A stretch of DNA of 64,000 bases, from assembly GCA_016716405.1 (NCBI GenBank), contig JADJWK010000003.1:806001-870000 (forward strand). The letters are read 5' to 3'. Source of the DNA: Candidatus Melainabacteria bacterium (GTDB lineage: Bacteria > Cyanobacteriota > Vampirovibrionia > Obscuribacterales > Obscuribacteraceae). The notes beneath the pieces were generated by a model that searched no databases, was not told where the DNA came from, and saw nothing but the letters and a program-made list of their open reading frames with translations. The translations under genes and the position numbers were made by a program. Shown here in pieces: positions 9,965-20,038 of the stretch. Each line of letters opens with the position of its first letter. The first letter of the stretch is position 1.

Positions 9965-11694
9965 GTGAACTACGACGACGTTATCAAGAGATACGATGCC
10001 CGGGTCAGCGAGCTGGCGGCGAGATATGAGAGCGTCTCGTTCGAGGACGTGCATCCGGGTCTTCGCAAGCTGCTTGACGGTCTGCGATCAGGACCGGAGG
10101 AAGCCCGCAGCGCCCTGGACATAGGAGCCGGCACAGGGCGCGACGCTGCCTGGCTGGCCAGGCACGGATTCGAGGTAGTGGCAGTAGAGCCTGCTCCGGA
10201 GTTTGTCGCCGCCGGACAGAGAATACACGGACAGGAGTCAATCCGCTGGGTGCGGGACAGCCTGCCGGACTTGAAGAGGACGCTTCGACTGGGCATGTCC
10301 TTCGATCTCGTTCTGGTAAGCGGAGTCTGGATGCATATCGCGCCTGAGGACCGCCCCCGGGTCTTCAGGAAGCTGGTATCACTCTTGAAGCCAGGCGGCT
10401 TCCTTTCGATCTCGCTCCGGAAAGGCCCCCATCATATCGCCGATTCGATCTATCCGGTCAGCAGCCTGGAGCTCGAAAAGCTCTCGATTCAGAGGGTCTG
10501 GTAGTCGTTTCAAAAGACATGACACCGGACCGCCTGAATCGGCCCGATGTAGCCTGGGAGACAGTGATTATGCGCCTGCCCAATGACGGCACCGGTGCGC
10601 TGCCGCTCTTGCGGCATATCATCACCAGGGACAGGAAGTCGTCGACATACAAGCTAGCCCTTCTGAGGTGCATTCTCAGAATTGCGGACAGCGCCAGCGG
10701 GCTGGCGAGGTTCGATGATGAGCTCGTCTCCATACCTCTGGGTCTGGTGGCGCTCTACTGGATCAGGATGTTCAAGCCTCTTCTTGAAAGCGATATTCCG
10801 CAGAGTCCTGATAAACGCGGGCTCGGTTTCGTGAAAGAGCCCTTCAGAGAGCTCAAGGATGTTTCGGCATTCGAGCTCAAGGTCGGGGCAGTTTTTGCCG
10901 GTCCCGCAGCCGCCTCGATTCATGGTGCCCTGAAGGACGCAGCCGGGACGATCCGGAGTATGCCGGCTAACTACATAACCTACCCGAACAGCTCCGAACA
11001 GATTTTCAAAGCCAGAGGCGGCGGCAGGAGGTCAACTCCACGAACCGGGCTCGAGATTGTCGACGATTATCTCCGGAGCTTTGGAGAGCTCCTGGTTCCG
11101 TTGCCGATCTGGAACGCGCTCAGCCGGTATTCGCACTGGATCGAGCCGTCACTGCTCTTCGAGTGGAGCGAGCTGATGCAAGGCTACGCTTGCGACCGGG
11201 GCAAGAGTGTCGATCTAGACAGCTTGATGAGCGCCCTGCGCTGGCAAGATGAGGAAAGGGACACTCAATTCGTCCGGTCGCTGGTGCACGAGTCGCTATC
11301 TAACGGAGATGATATTCGTTGTGTCTGGAGCGGTAAATCAATCCGGAATGAATTTGCCGTGGATCATTGCTTTCCGTTTTCGGCGTGGCCCTGCAACGAC
11401 CTCTGGAATCTGATGCCTGCCAGTCCCAAGGTCAATCTTGAGAAGTCGGACCGGCTGGTGACTTCCGCCCGACTGAGCGAAGCAAGAGGACTGATCGAGA
11501 CCTGGTGGCAGACCGGCTATTTTCGGGAGGCGCCGGTATCGTATGCGGAGCGATTCCGCAGGGAAGCTCTGGCGAGCCTGCCCTTGCTTGATGATAACGG
11601 TGTCTTTTTCGAGAGCATGTTCGAGGCGATGCAGCTCAAACGGCAGGCGATCAAGCTTAATCAAAATCTGCAGGACTGGGAGTCGCGCAAGTGA
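9965..11694 (+). pseudogene. SAM-dependent methyltransferase fused to HNH endonuclease, frameshifted
   Basis: The first part (9965-10504) is a class I methyltransferase with SAM-binding motif LDIGAGTGRDAAWLA and later LKPGGFLSISL. It ends early at a TAG at 10502. One base over, from about 10475, the frame continues as RKALDSEGLVVVSKDMTPDR and runs to 11694. It includes an HNH-like nuclease segment (WSGKSI, then VDHCFPFSAWP, NLMPAS and N-x-x-K). As I recall, intact relatives join both parts in one ~560-residue protein, so this is one gene with a frameshift near 10480. The start is a GTG. The pairing suggests a modification-plus-cleavage role such as restriction; that is inference. Confidence 0.75.
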
Positions 11695-11785
11695 ATGATC
11701 GAGACATCGAAACGCTATTGAAAACCGGCAGGTTGCCCACTCGAAGGCGTCCGGACTCCATGTAAAATTATGACGTAGATAGGAC

Positions 11786-13030
11786 TTGTTTACCTTGCCA
11801 AAAGCAATCTTATATTTCCTTACCGCACTATCAGCGATCTTGATTCTCAAATCCTGCCAGCTGCCCCAGACGGGATCGGCCTCGGGCATAGGCAGGTTTG
11901 CCTCGATATCCAGAGAGCGTGTGCCGGGATCACCATGCAGGGAAGAAGACTCCGCCAGCGTCAAACGATTGCCGATGCATCCCCTGGGACCGACGGGAGG
12001 ATGGGGAACGGCTGCAGAAAACCTGGTGGACTATGAGAGCACCAGGGACCTGGAAAGCAATTATCTTACTTTATCGAACGGCTGCATATCGGGATTTGTT
12101 CGGTTCGAGCAGCCAGGATACCTGAGAGCTCGCTCTTACGACGACTATTATGGCAGCGTGTACTGCGGCTGGTGCCACGAGAAGCTTCCTCTCAGACCGA
12201 CGGAGAAGTTTGTTTATGTGCGTCTGGGTCTCTGCCATGTCGGTGATGGAGGTCTCGACCAGATCCACGAAGTTGCATGGTTCCCCGAAGGAAAGGAAGA
12301 AGGAATTATCATCTACTCCTCGGCCCATGCCACCGAAAATCCTGCTGTCACCGCAGCCGATCTCTACAGGAAAGACCTTCTGGGCAACGGTTATTATTTC
12401 AATGACCACCTGGCGGATCAAGCAATCGCGATCAGTCTGCGCAGGGGCGATTTCGAAAAAGCTGAGCGAATTCTCGGCGACAGCCGAGAGGTTCTGTCGG
12501 GAATGAAAGGGGCCATCTACGGAACAACAGGCAAAGCGATTCCGAAAGAGGAGATGTGGAGAGCAGAGCGGGCTATGATTCAGGCTTACGAGCTCGGTCT
12601 TGCCCTGAAGAATGATCGATTCGCCACTGTTCTTGCCGACATGAGAAAGACCCTGAACAATCCGGGCTACAATTATGACAATCATAACTGCGCAATCTAT
12701 CGAAAGATGCTTCCGATATACTCCTGGCTGGGAGCAAGGCTGAGCGGAGACAGCAAGGCAAGCATAGCCCCGGAGAGCCTCGAGCGAAGCGTAGTCGGAC
12801 ATGATCCGGTCGAGATTCACAAATTCATGACCGCACCTTCGCTGGACGAGCGCTTCATGAAGACTTCCATGGAGACCGGCTATTTCTGGGCAGCGATGAG
12901 AAGCTATCTTCTCGGCGATCTATCAACTGCCGGAGCCGACATCGAGAAATATCTCTCAGAAGCCCATGGTGGCATAGGCGCTTTCGAGACAGCCGCCGCA
13001 GCCAGATTGAAGCAGATCCTGGAACTATGA
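11786..13030 (+). CDS. Lipoprotein-like secreted protein, unknown function
   Basis: I do not recognise a family. The N-terminus is a hydrophobic leader (AILYFLTALSAILILKSC) with a plausible lipobox ending at Cys, so the mature protein would be lipid-anchored. Only TTG codons serve as starts (11786 or 11795); the shorter one gives a neater leader. The body is about 380 residues, mixed alpha/beta, with Cys pairs such as CGWCHEK. The C-terminal third looks helical, with TPR-like phrasing (YLLGDLSTAGADIEKYLSEA). A copy of its 3' end is found at 8800-8879, so the gene was duplicated locally at least once. Confidence 0.7.
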   Translation: MFTLPKAILYFLTALSAILILKSCQLPQTGSASGIGRFASISRERVPGSPCREEDSASVKRLPMHPLGPTGGWGTAAENLVDYESTRDLESNYLTLSNGCISGFVRFEQPGYLRARSYDDYYGSVYCGWCHEKLPLRPTEKFVYVRLGLCHVGDGGLDQIHEVAWFPEGKEEGIIIYSSAHATENPAVTAADLYRKDLLGNGYYFNDHLADQAIAISLRRGDFEKAERILGDSREVLSGMKGAIYGTTGKAIPKEEMWRAERAMIQAYELGLALKNDRFATVLADMRKTLNNPGYNYDNHNCAIYRKMLPIYSWLGARLSGDSKASIAPESLERSVVGHDPVEIHKFMTAPSLDERFMKTSMETGYFWAAMRSYLLGDLSTAGADIEKYLSEAHGGIGAFETAAAARLKQILEL

Positions 13031-13524
13031 CTCTCTGGTCAGCTTCCTGCGGGCTGTCGGAGTTTTACACGCTAACACCGCTAACGGTGCATCGATCTCT
13101 CTGGTGAGACGATGAGCTTCATGCGATCAAGTGCTGTACATTAGACCAATGTAATAACCGTCGGCAAATCTCTTAACCCTTACAGGCTCTGGCTCGCCAC
13201 CTTAACGACAGAGAGGCGTCTCGGACATCGAGAGATTTTTATAAAGTTGTCATTATTCAGGAATACGATGCCCTCTGTCGAAGCAGCAAGAGGGGAGGCA
13301 TGCTTATGCCAAGAATATTCACTGAAATTTCAGGCACTGCACTTAGAGGCGCTAACTGTCACGTGCTGTGCTGATCGAGAAACCGGTCTATCAATAGCTG
13401 AAACAGCTGTTTTTTTTATCATCATTCTCTCGAGCATCGCAAACTCAAGAAGAATCCGCGGCGCTATCGAGATGCATGATGTGGCGGCAAACTCAACCAA
13501 CCAGAGACATCGGGGTAAGAGATT
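13031..13524. other. Gene-free stretch of ~490 bp
   Basis: No convincing gene, RNA or hairpin terminator is visible. A 100-codon open frame at 13247-13549 overlaps the next gene, has no ribosome site and resembles no protein. The A/T-rich part near 13220-13260 and 13400-13440 may hold the promoter for the HAD gene. Confidence 0.5.
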
Positions 13525-14517
13525 ATGTATAAAGAGAAATCCATGGTGAATGTTCAATTGCCGACCTTGCTCAACTTTGCCGTGCCTGAGATGGCTGTAC
13601 CAGAATCGCCGTCATACAGACTGGCAAAAGAGATCAACCAGAGAACGAAGCTGGTCGTTACCGATGTTGATGGCACACTCTCTTCTTTCTGGGACTATTT
13701 TGTTCCTTCCATAAGAGACACGCTGCAGGAAATGAGCCGCCGATCGAAACTTCCCATATCCAGTCTGGCAGAGGATATCGGACGGGTAGTGGAGCGCCAT
13801 GGAACTCACGAGTATCCATGGCTTCTGGAAGAGACAGAGTTCGCGAGAACGCACTACAGTGATGAGCCGGAGAAATTCATCGAAGAGTATGTCAAGCCGT
13901 TCTGGCAAGCTATGGATGAGAACCGCAAAAGATATCTTCGACCCTTTCCCGGTGTCTTGCGTACCCTTGCCGAACTCAGAAAAAAAGGAATCAAGGTAGT
14001 GGCGCTCAGTGACGCGCCTGAGTATATGGCACGCATCAGAAATCAACAAATCTTCGATGGACTCATGGATGCAGTCTACGCCCTCCAGACCGAAGAACCC
14101 GAGCCGAGCAGCCCTATCAGACCCATCACTCTTGCCTATGGCAGAAAGCGACTGCAAGAGCTGAGGGAGGCTACAGACAAACTCAAGACTCGTCTGGTTC
14201 CGCTGCCGAAAAATTACGAGAAGCCCAATCCCACTGGACTGGATAGGGTATTGAAAGATTTCGACGCTCTCCCCTACGAAACAATATTCATCGGGGATAG
14301 CCTCAAGAAAGACGGTCTGGTGGCGTCGACCAGGGGAATTCGGTTCATCTGGGCGCATTACGGAATTCACTTGCCGGCGGAGTATGATGAGATGGTGCAC
14401 GATTCACTTAAACCGGCCGAGCTCGCTAACCGACAAACTATCCAATCCAGGCCGTCGCATATGCCGATAGTGAAAGCGATTATCGCTCGCTATGACGAAC
14501 TCCTCAGTCATGTATGA
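13525..14517 (+). CDS. HAD-superfamily hydrolase
   Basis: Soluble phosphatase-like enzyme of the haloacid dehalogenase superfamily. All four motifs are seen: motif I VVTDVDGTLS (near residue 45, both Asp present), motif II VVALSDAPE, motif III Lys in NYEKPNP, and motif IV FIGDSLKKDGLVA. At 330 residues it is longer than a minimal HAD. A large helical cap lies between motifs I and II (about 55-140), plus an insert of about 40 residues before motif III. Start choice is open between ATG 13525 and ATG 13543. The substrate cannot be told from sequence; neighbours give no clue. Confidence 0.88.
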   Translation: MYKEKSMVNVQLPTLLNFAVPEMAVPESPSYRLAKEINQRTKLVVTDVDGTLSSFWDYFVPSIRDTLQEMSRRSKLPISSLAEDIGRVVERHGTHEYPWLLEETEFARTHYSDEPEKFIEEYVKPFWQAMDENRKRYLRPFPGVLRTLAELRKKGIKVVALSDAPEYMARIRNQQIFDGLMDAVYALQTEEPEPSSPIRPITLAYGRKRLQELREATDKLKTRLVPLPKNYEKPNPTGLDRVLKDFDALPYETIFIGDSLKKDGLVASTRGIRFIWAHYGIHLPAEYDEMVHDSLKPAELANRQTIQSRPSHMPIVKAIIARYDELLSHV

Positions 14518-14545
14518 CTGAGACCCCGTCAGAAAATAGAGGATT

Positions 14546-14579
14546 CAGAAACGGCTTGCAGAATCGCGAGTCGTTTCTG
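14546..14579. terminator. Long hairpin after the HAD gene
   Basis: CAGAAACG pairs with CGTTTCTG and the inner CTTGC pairs with GCGAG, giving a strong 34-base hairpin 29 bp after the stop. It lacks a clear T-run on the + side. It may terminate transcription or protect the message end. Confidence 0.45.
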
Positions 14580-14773
14580 CCTTACTCTCCACTGCCTTGG
14601 TCGACTCTTGAGGCAAGATCCCAAACCGGCTGCGCTTGCTGCCTCGACATGGACTCTGTTTGATCCACACACTCGAGATTTGGTAATTGCTCCCCGGAAT
14701 GAGGCTGCAAGTGTTCATACCGTGGTCACCGGGAGCGAATAGAGTAGTGCTCATACACCAAGGAGGTACAGAC

Positions 14774-15313
14774 ATGAAGAGTCTCGAGAAAGCAATAGCC
14801 TTATCAATAGTGTCGGCGCTGAGCTGCGTTATCCTTCCCGGTCAGACAGCCCTGGCTGAATGCTCGGATAGCCATAAGAAAGCCGAGCAGACCAGCCAGC
14901 AACCTGCTGACATAGTGGACACGGCCCAGTCGGCCGGCTCTTTCAACACACTGATAGCCGCCCTCGACAAAGCCGGGCTGGTTTCCACCCTGAAAGGCGA
15001 TGGACCCTTTACCGTATTCGCGCCCAGCGACAGCGCGTTCGAGAAAATCCCCCCTGCGGACTTGAAAGCGCTCCTTGCAGACAAGGCGAAACTGACCAAA
15101 GTACTGACCTATCACGTGGTGCCCGGCAGCCTGAAAGCCGCCCAGGTGGTGAAACAATCCAAGGCTGAGACGGTAGAGGGCTCGCCTGTGCAGATCTCCG
15201 CAGGAGACGACGGCGTCTTCGTGGGAGGCGCACAGGTGACCAAAACCGACATACTGTGCAAAAACGGGGTAGTGCATGTGATCGATACCGTGATCATGCC
15301 ACCGAACCTCTAG
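14774..15313 (+). CDS. Secreted fasciclin-domain (FAS1) protein
   Basis: Extracytoplasmic protein made of a signal peptide and one FAS1 fold, a domain used in adhesion and matrix contacts. The start at 14774 follows AAGGAGG with eight bases between, a near-perfect ribosome site. Residues 1-30 are a Sec leader ending ALA-E. The FAS1 domain fills the rest. Hallmarks are GSFNTLIAALDKAGL, the H1 box GPFTVFAPSDSAF, LLADKAKLTKVLTYHVVPG and the H2-like GVVHVIDTVIMPP at the end. At 179 residues it is a typical single-domain bacterial form. Confidence 0.95.
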   Translation: MKSLEKAIALSIVSALSCVILPGQTALAECSDSHKKAEQTSQQPADIVDTAQSAGSFNTLIAALDKAGLVSTLKGDGPFTVFAPSDSAFEKIPPADLKALLADKAKLTKVLTYHVVPGSLKAAQVVKQSKAETVEGSPVQISAGDDGVFVGGAQVTKTDILCKNGVVHVIDTVIMPPNL

Positions 15314-15488
15314 AATTTCTGACGCGGACGGAAAAAACAGGATGGCACCGGGAGGGTGCTGGTACGGACCAGCCCTGCCGGTGCCGCCTGATTTAGATAC
15401 ACCTGACTCGAATACACCCGACCTGGATACAATAGATTCGCTCACCCGAGCACGAACACCCTCTCCGAGAGAAAGCAGGATTCTTCCT

Positions 15489-15949
15489 TTGCGATGCTTT
15501 TACAGCGACCGATATGTGATTCCTCTCCCGGAAGGGCACCCGTTCCCCATAGAGAAATATCGGGAGACGAAAGAAGCGCTTCTTGCCAGAGGCATAATCG
15601 AAACCGTCTTCGACCCCGGTCTTGCTGACGAAGGAGATCTGGCTCTTGTCCATACGAGCGAATACATCAGGAGCGTCTTTGAAGGAGAGCTGAGCGCCGA
15701 GCAGCTGAGGAAGCTGGGCTTCCCGTGGTCGAAGGCGCTGGTGAATAAGCCGAAGCGCAGTGGCAGGGACGAGTATCAACTATGGGCGCCGCCATCGAGG
15801 AGCCTGACGGTCTGGGTATCAACCTCGCCGGCGGAACGCACCACGCCTTTCCGGATGCCGGCTCAGGCTACTGCCTCTTCAATGATGTGGCGGTTGGCTC
15901 ATTGCAAGGGGTTAGGCGGGGCTTCGGTCTATGAAGCTACTCTCTGAGG
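15489..15949 (+). pseudogene. Histone-deacetylase-family relic
   Basis: The first frame reads LRCFYSDRYVIPLPEGHPFP, then EKYRETKEALLARG and HTSEYI, the start of an acetoin-utilisation/class II deacetylase-like enzyme. Near 15760-15790 the frame breaks. The adjacent frame gives GINLAGGTHHAFPDAGSG and YCLFNDVAVG, the conserved active-site His pair and following loop. It then stops at 15949 with the last half, including the metal-binding Asp residues, missing. So the gene is both frameshifted and truncated and cannot be functional. Its end overlaps the end of folE by 13 bp, so a deletion joined the two. Confidence 0.8.
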
Positions 15950-16596
15950 AGGGACAACACTTCTGCTCTGCTTTCCCTGTCTGTCCTGAGCTCGCCTTTG
16001 AATGCCGTTGTGACTGTTTTCGATCCCGGCTTCTTGATACCACGCATGGACATGCAGAAGTGCTCTGCCTCGACTAGCACCGCAATACCTCGAGGATCGA
16101 TCGTCTCCTCGATCGCCCGTGCTATCTCCTCGGTCATCCTCTCCTGAACCTGAGGACGACGCGAAGTGAGCTCTACCACTCTGGCTAGCTTGGACAGTCC
16201 CGTGACCACGCCATCCCGGGGCAAATATGCTACGTTGGCGGTTCCGATAAATGGTACCAGATGATGTTCGCAAAGGCTGCTGAATCCGATTCCTTTTACG
16301 ACCACCATTCCATCACTTCCTTCATCGAAAGTGCAGGTGATCTCGGAGGACGCATCCACACCACACCCGTAACAAAGCTCCTGGAACATCCGGGCGAATC
16401 GTGCAGGAGTCTCGCGCAGTCCCTCGCGGAAGACGTTCTCTCCGATAGCCTCGAGTATCAGGGCGGCTGCCTGGGTCAGCTTCGCCTGATCCACGTTGGA
16501 CCCCAGGTCCCCTGCCAACTCACTTCGCGTTTTTGTCGCTGACTGTTGTCTGTTCTTAATTCTGGACAGAGCGATATCCGATACTCGAGCTTCCAT
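15937..16596 (-). CDS. folE: GTP cyclohydrolase I
   Basis: Cytosolic enzyme that turns GTP into 7,8-dihydroneopterin triphosphate, the entry step of folate and also of 7-deazaguanine (queuosine) synthesis. The 219-residue length is typical. Zinc ligands are present: Cys109 and His112 in CEHHLVPF, and Cys181 in HFCMSMRG. The GVDASSEI and SKLARVVELTSRRPQVQER segments also match. Upstream, 16600-16660 is A/T-rich and probably carries the promoter. The gene is complete although its 3' end abuts a deletion relic. It is more than 40 kb from the QueC-like gene, so no operon link is claimed. Confidence 0.97.
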   Translation of the reverse strand: MEARVSDIALSRIKNRQQSATKTRSELAGDLGSNVDQAKLTQAAALILEAIGENVFREGLRETPARFARMFQELCYGCGVDASSEITCTFDEGSDGMVVVKGIGFSSLCEHHLVPFIGTANVAYLPRDGVVTGLSKLARVVELTSRRPQVQERMTEEIARAIEETIDPRGIAVLVEAEHFCMSMRGIKKPGSKTVTTAFKGELRTDRESRAEVLSLLRE

Positions 16597-16721
16597 ATGC
16601 CAGTAACCTCATTATTCCGTCTGATTTTGATACTTTCACAATAGACCTCTAAGGTGAACATAGTGTGGTCAACTCAATGTCTTCCTCAAACTTTTGCTCA
16701 AGGAAGCACTTATTCAAAGTC

Positions 16722-17628
16722 CTACACCGGGTGTCCGAGAGCACGGCGGACACCCTTAGCTGCCACTACACCGCTGCCGTTCGCGAAGGCGATTCGGTCA
16801 TAGCCGTTATGAACGATATCACCGGCTGCGAAGACGCCATCCGCTGTGGTCTCTCCGTAGCTATCAATCTTTATATGACCTGTATCATCCATGTCCAGCT
16901 GACCTCTGAATAGCTCTGTATTCGGAGAATAGCCAATCTTGACTATCACCTTATCGCAATCAATCTCGAACCTGCCTGTCGGACCCGTCAATTCGATACT
17001 CTCGAGGCGTCCATCGCCCTGTGTTCCTACAATGGCAGTCTTCAGGTATCACGCTTATCCTGTCGGATTGCATGACCTTCTCCAGCACATCGGGGCGGGC
17101 CGGAACCTGTCGCCTCTGACCAGCAAGTGAATTTCCCGGCATGAGTCCGCAAGGTCCAGCGCTGTTAGTAAGGCGCTGTCGCCACCGCCAACTATGGCGA
17201 CTGATCTTCCCCAAGCTCTTCCTCGTGGACACTACTCTTGTAAAGTATCGCTGACTGGTGCTCATCGGTAAGTCCAATGGGAGCTCTCTTACACGGTATC
17301 CGGTTGCTATGACGATTGTCCTGCCCTCAGGTAGACCACGATCAGTCTCGATAGTCTTGCCTGCCAGATCAACCTTTCGTACATCGACCGCGGTGCGCAC
17401 GACCCCATTGAGTACCTTCCGAGCCGTCTTCTCGAGAGCATTCCGGAAGGCAGAACCATTGGAGTAGGTTCCTCCGGAGAAGTTGGTAATAGGGCTCGGT
17501 ATTGCCGGTAGTTGTCCGCCGATTCGACTGTGTCTCTCGAGCACGAGCGTCTCCACTCGATTTTCGACACATTCCAGGGCACAACTAATGCCTGCTGGAC
17601 CTGCACCAATAATGATCGTATCGGTCAT
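16722..17628 (-). pseudogene. Thioredoxin-reductase-like FAD/NAD(P) oxidoreductase, frameshifted
   Basis: The start is the ATG at 17628 after a GAAGAGGGA ribosome site. The N-terminal FAD motif IIIGAGPAGISCALE is intact. Near 17200 the frame is lost. One base over, the NADPH-binding motif VAIVGGGDSALLTALDLA appears. A further shift is needed before the last piece (about 16990 to 16722) with the FAD-closing motif GVFAAGDIV. Together they form a ~300-residue TrxB-like protein. The Cys-x-x-Cys pair that thioredoxin reductases carry before the GGGDSA motif is absent; RYFTRVVSTRK stands there. It is therefore closer to ferredoxin/flavodoxin-type reductases of this fold. Confidence 0.75.
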
Positions 17629-17921
17629 ATAGAATCCCTCTTCGGATATCATCTCGCGGCATTGTGTCCCTTGTGTGAACACGACACCATTGAGAAGCAG
17701 CGGGAAGCAGCGGCATCTCTGAGTTTAGCCTCCCTGCAGAGCGGATTTCTCAGTCCCGGTGCCGCTCGACAGACATTTTCTAACTTGATAGCTATACCAG
17801 AACGACGGACCCTCTAGTTATCAAAGACAATATTGGACGCCAATCCTTCGGTTTGACATGACCGAGTTACCTAGATATGCTTCCCAGAAGTTAGCTGCTG
17901 CTTCTACCTGCTAGTTATGCC

Positions 17922-18131
17922 ATGAAAAAACATCCTCAAAAATCTGGATCATATGCGCGACCTGAAGACGCATTCGACCAAAACCAAGAGGCGATTCTCA
18001 ATTGGCTAATCGAGTTTCGTGGTTCCGAAAACTACAAGAGCTTAGACGACGCACGCAAAGGCGAAGTGGAATTTGTAGCCGGGGTTATTTCGCACTCAAA
18101 GTGCCTGTTGAAGGATCTGGGGAGCGGTTGA
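17922..18131 (+). CDS. Small protein of unknown function
   Basis: A 69-residue soluble protein, charged and helical, beginning MKKHPQKSGSYARPEDAFDQ and ending in a Gly-Ser tail. No family is recognised and no strong ribosome site is seen. Codon pattern looks coding, and it sits just before a second short frame at 18165 that is cut by the IS3 element. The two may be parts of one damaged gene. Confidence 0.4.
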   Translation: MKKHPQKSGSYARPEDAFDQNQEAILNWLIEFRGSENYKSLDDARKGEVEFVAGVISHSKCLLKDLGSG

Positions 18132-18164
18132 CATAGAAGAACTAATGCTCCGGCATCTGCCACA

Positions 18165-18509
18165 TTGGATCGTCGCAAAGAATCCAGAAGCTTTGATAGA
18201 TGCTTGCGTCGAATTACTGTTGTGGGCGTTCACTACAATCGAATACTTGATCGGTCTATTGAAAAGACCTGTCGTAAGATCCGTGGCGAATCAAGCTGCG
18301 ATGTCAACGAGCATCTTTGGGCTCCGAGCAAGCAACTGGCGATGGGTGCAATCTCGAACAAAGTGGACATCTCTGACAATGACGCAGTTCGCGAATTTTG
18401 GTTGGCGCAAGGTTATGATGCTCGCTACGTTGACGAATTTCTCCCTCCTCCACCTGTCTCACTTGGCTTTAGTCGCTGGCTATATTTCGACCATTGGAAG
18501 CAACAATAG
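18165..18509 (+). pseudogene. Fragment of an unknown gene cut by the IS3 element
   Basis: The C-terminal part (ISDNDAVREFWLAQGYDARY, then VDEFLPPPPVSLGFSRWLYF) has the composition of a real protein. The beginning is doubtful and no start codon with a ribosome site is visible. The frame runs to a TAG right at the edge of the IS3-derived sequence at 18511, so the natural end is probably missing. Confidence 0.35.
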
Positions 18510-18603
18510 CTCTCCGAACAGAGTAGTTGTTCTTTGCCCCTGGCAGTAGAAGGAAGATGTCAGGACTCGCAGAATGAATGGTACTACGGAAGGGGTCACC
18601 TCA

Positions 18604-19230
18604 CTCAGGCTATCGGACATGAAGTCCATTGCCCAAACACTGTTTGGCTTCATCGCCTTCGCGACCTTCTCTCCGGTGCCACGACGTCTCCTTTTCCTTT
18701 TCTTCCGGATTTGCAGGCTTAGCAGCCGACAAAGCCGCTGAACTCGTTTATCGTTGATTCTGAAACCATCCCTGCGCAGGAAGAGACCAAGCCTTCGGTA
18801 TCCGAACCGCCGGTGCTTGTGGGCGAGCTCGACCAGGTGCTTTATCTCGTCAGGCCTCTTCTCCGGCTTCGGTGTGTACCTTGCACCGGTACGGCTGAGA
18901 CTGACTAGCCGGGCTGCCCTTCTTTCGGACAGACCCACCTCGAGCATTACTCCTATGGCTTCCCTCTTCTTCGCATCGACCACGGCTTTCAGCCCCTGGA
19001 TATCCAATGCTTGCTGAGCAACAAGCCGCCGGAGCTGGCTGTTCTCGTCCTCGAGCTGCTTCATTTTCTTCCACGTCGCTGACGTTCAAGCCGCCGTACT
19101 TAGCCTTCCATCGGTAGAAGGTGTGCTCGCTGATGCCGTATTTGCGAGCGATTTCTGCTGGTTTGAGACCGGCGTCGGCTCGTTCAAGATCCTACGATCT
19201 GTTCTTCCGTGAATCTGCTTTTTCCGCATG
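18604..19230 (-). pseudogene. IS3 transposase, 5' half (orfA and N-terminal orfB)
   Basis: Reads minus-strand from an orfA start near 19230 through the helix-turn-helix and leucine-zipper-like part (QLEDENSQLRRLVAQQALDI). It continues directly into orfB (LSERRAARLVSLSRTGARYT, GYRRLGLFLRRDG) up to the first catalytic Asp in WAMDFMSDSLS. In this copy the junction reads KAVVDAKKREAIG with orfA and orfB in one frame. No slippage is needed, unlike the copy at 28.4 kb. A small frame break lies near 19190 (TCAAGATCCTACGATCTG). The C-terminal half is missing from this strand. Confidence 0.75.
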
Positions 19231-19326
19231 ATTGGCTCCTTTCCAAGTGTCTATTATTCCATCACTTGCCAGGAGTAGCAAAACTTTTGGTCTTCTTCTT
19301 GGGTTGCGGGCGCAGGCAACGGGCGG

Positions 19327-19787
19327 GAGTTCAGAACCCTGAACATCGTGGACACATACACCCGAGAGTGTCTCGCTATCAGAAGTAAAGACACAAGCCT
19401 TCCCGGTGCAAGGGTGATTCGTGCTCTGGAGAACCTGAAGTGGTACCGGGGTCTCCTGGAAAGATCACGGTCGACAACAGCCCTGAGTTCATCTACAAGG
19501 ACCTCAGAAATGGGCAGACCAGAACGAGTCAAGCTCCACTTCATCGATCGGTAAGCCGATGCAAAACGCCATCGTCGAATCCTTCAGCGAAAGCTGAGAG
19601 ATGAATGCCTCAACGAGCAATGGTTCATAAACATCTTCGACGCGAAGAAGAAGATCGAGGAATGGAGAACCTGCTTCTACCCGTGAGACCCCACAGTGCC
19701 CTGGGAATCTGACGCCGGCTGAATTCTCTTACATGCTCTCCGAACAGAGTAGTTGTTCTTTGCCCCTGGCGGCGTAGAAAGAAGATG
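19327..19787 (+). pseudogene. IS3 transposase, 3' half of orfB
   Basis: Plus-strand continuation of the transposase: FRTLNIVDTYTRECLAI, then in shifted frames the DDE core region (WYRGLL, a degraded VDNSPEF), a region like MQNAIVESF and the ending RPHSALG. Several indels break it. It ends with the same 3' terminus as the intact copy. Confidence 0.7.
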
Positions 19788-20038
19788 TCAGAACTCGCAG
19801 AATGAATGGTACTACGGAAGGGTCACCTCACAACCACCTGGTGCTGACGGTCAAATTGAATGATCGCCGTTCTTTTGTATTGTCCGTGATCATCCGCAGG
19901 GGAACATCGCGATGGTCGTTTTTTCAGCTATCATAATGAGATATCCGCAACCAATAATTTTCGAAAGAAAAGGAAGGCAATTGTGCATTCACAGAAGAAT
20001 TCGTCTTTTAACTGCCCTGAAGAAGATTCTTTCCAGGC

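Larger units (their letters stand above)
18511..19850. mobile_element. Rearranged IS3-family element with an inverted 5' half
   Basis: Three blocks are present. Block 1 (18511-18606, + sense) is the 3' end of the element. Block 2 (about 18607-19300, - sense) is the 5' end, orfA and the first half of orfB. Block 3 (about 19327-19850, + sense) is the second half of orfB and the same 3' end again. Blocks 2 and 3 break at one point of orfB, between MDFMSDSLS and FRTLNIVD. Blocks 1 and 3 are direct repeats of ~100 bp. The intact relative is at 28354-29593. Confidence 0.8.

Noticed and set aside
11786..11794. TTG at 11786 as the certain start of the lipoprotein-like gene
   Set aside because: The TTG at 11795 gives an equally good leader; neither has a clear ribosome site, so the start is left open.
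13247..13549. 100-codon open frame before the HAD gene
   Set aside because: Overlaps the HAD start, has no ribosome site and an unprotein-like composition.
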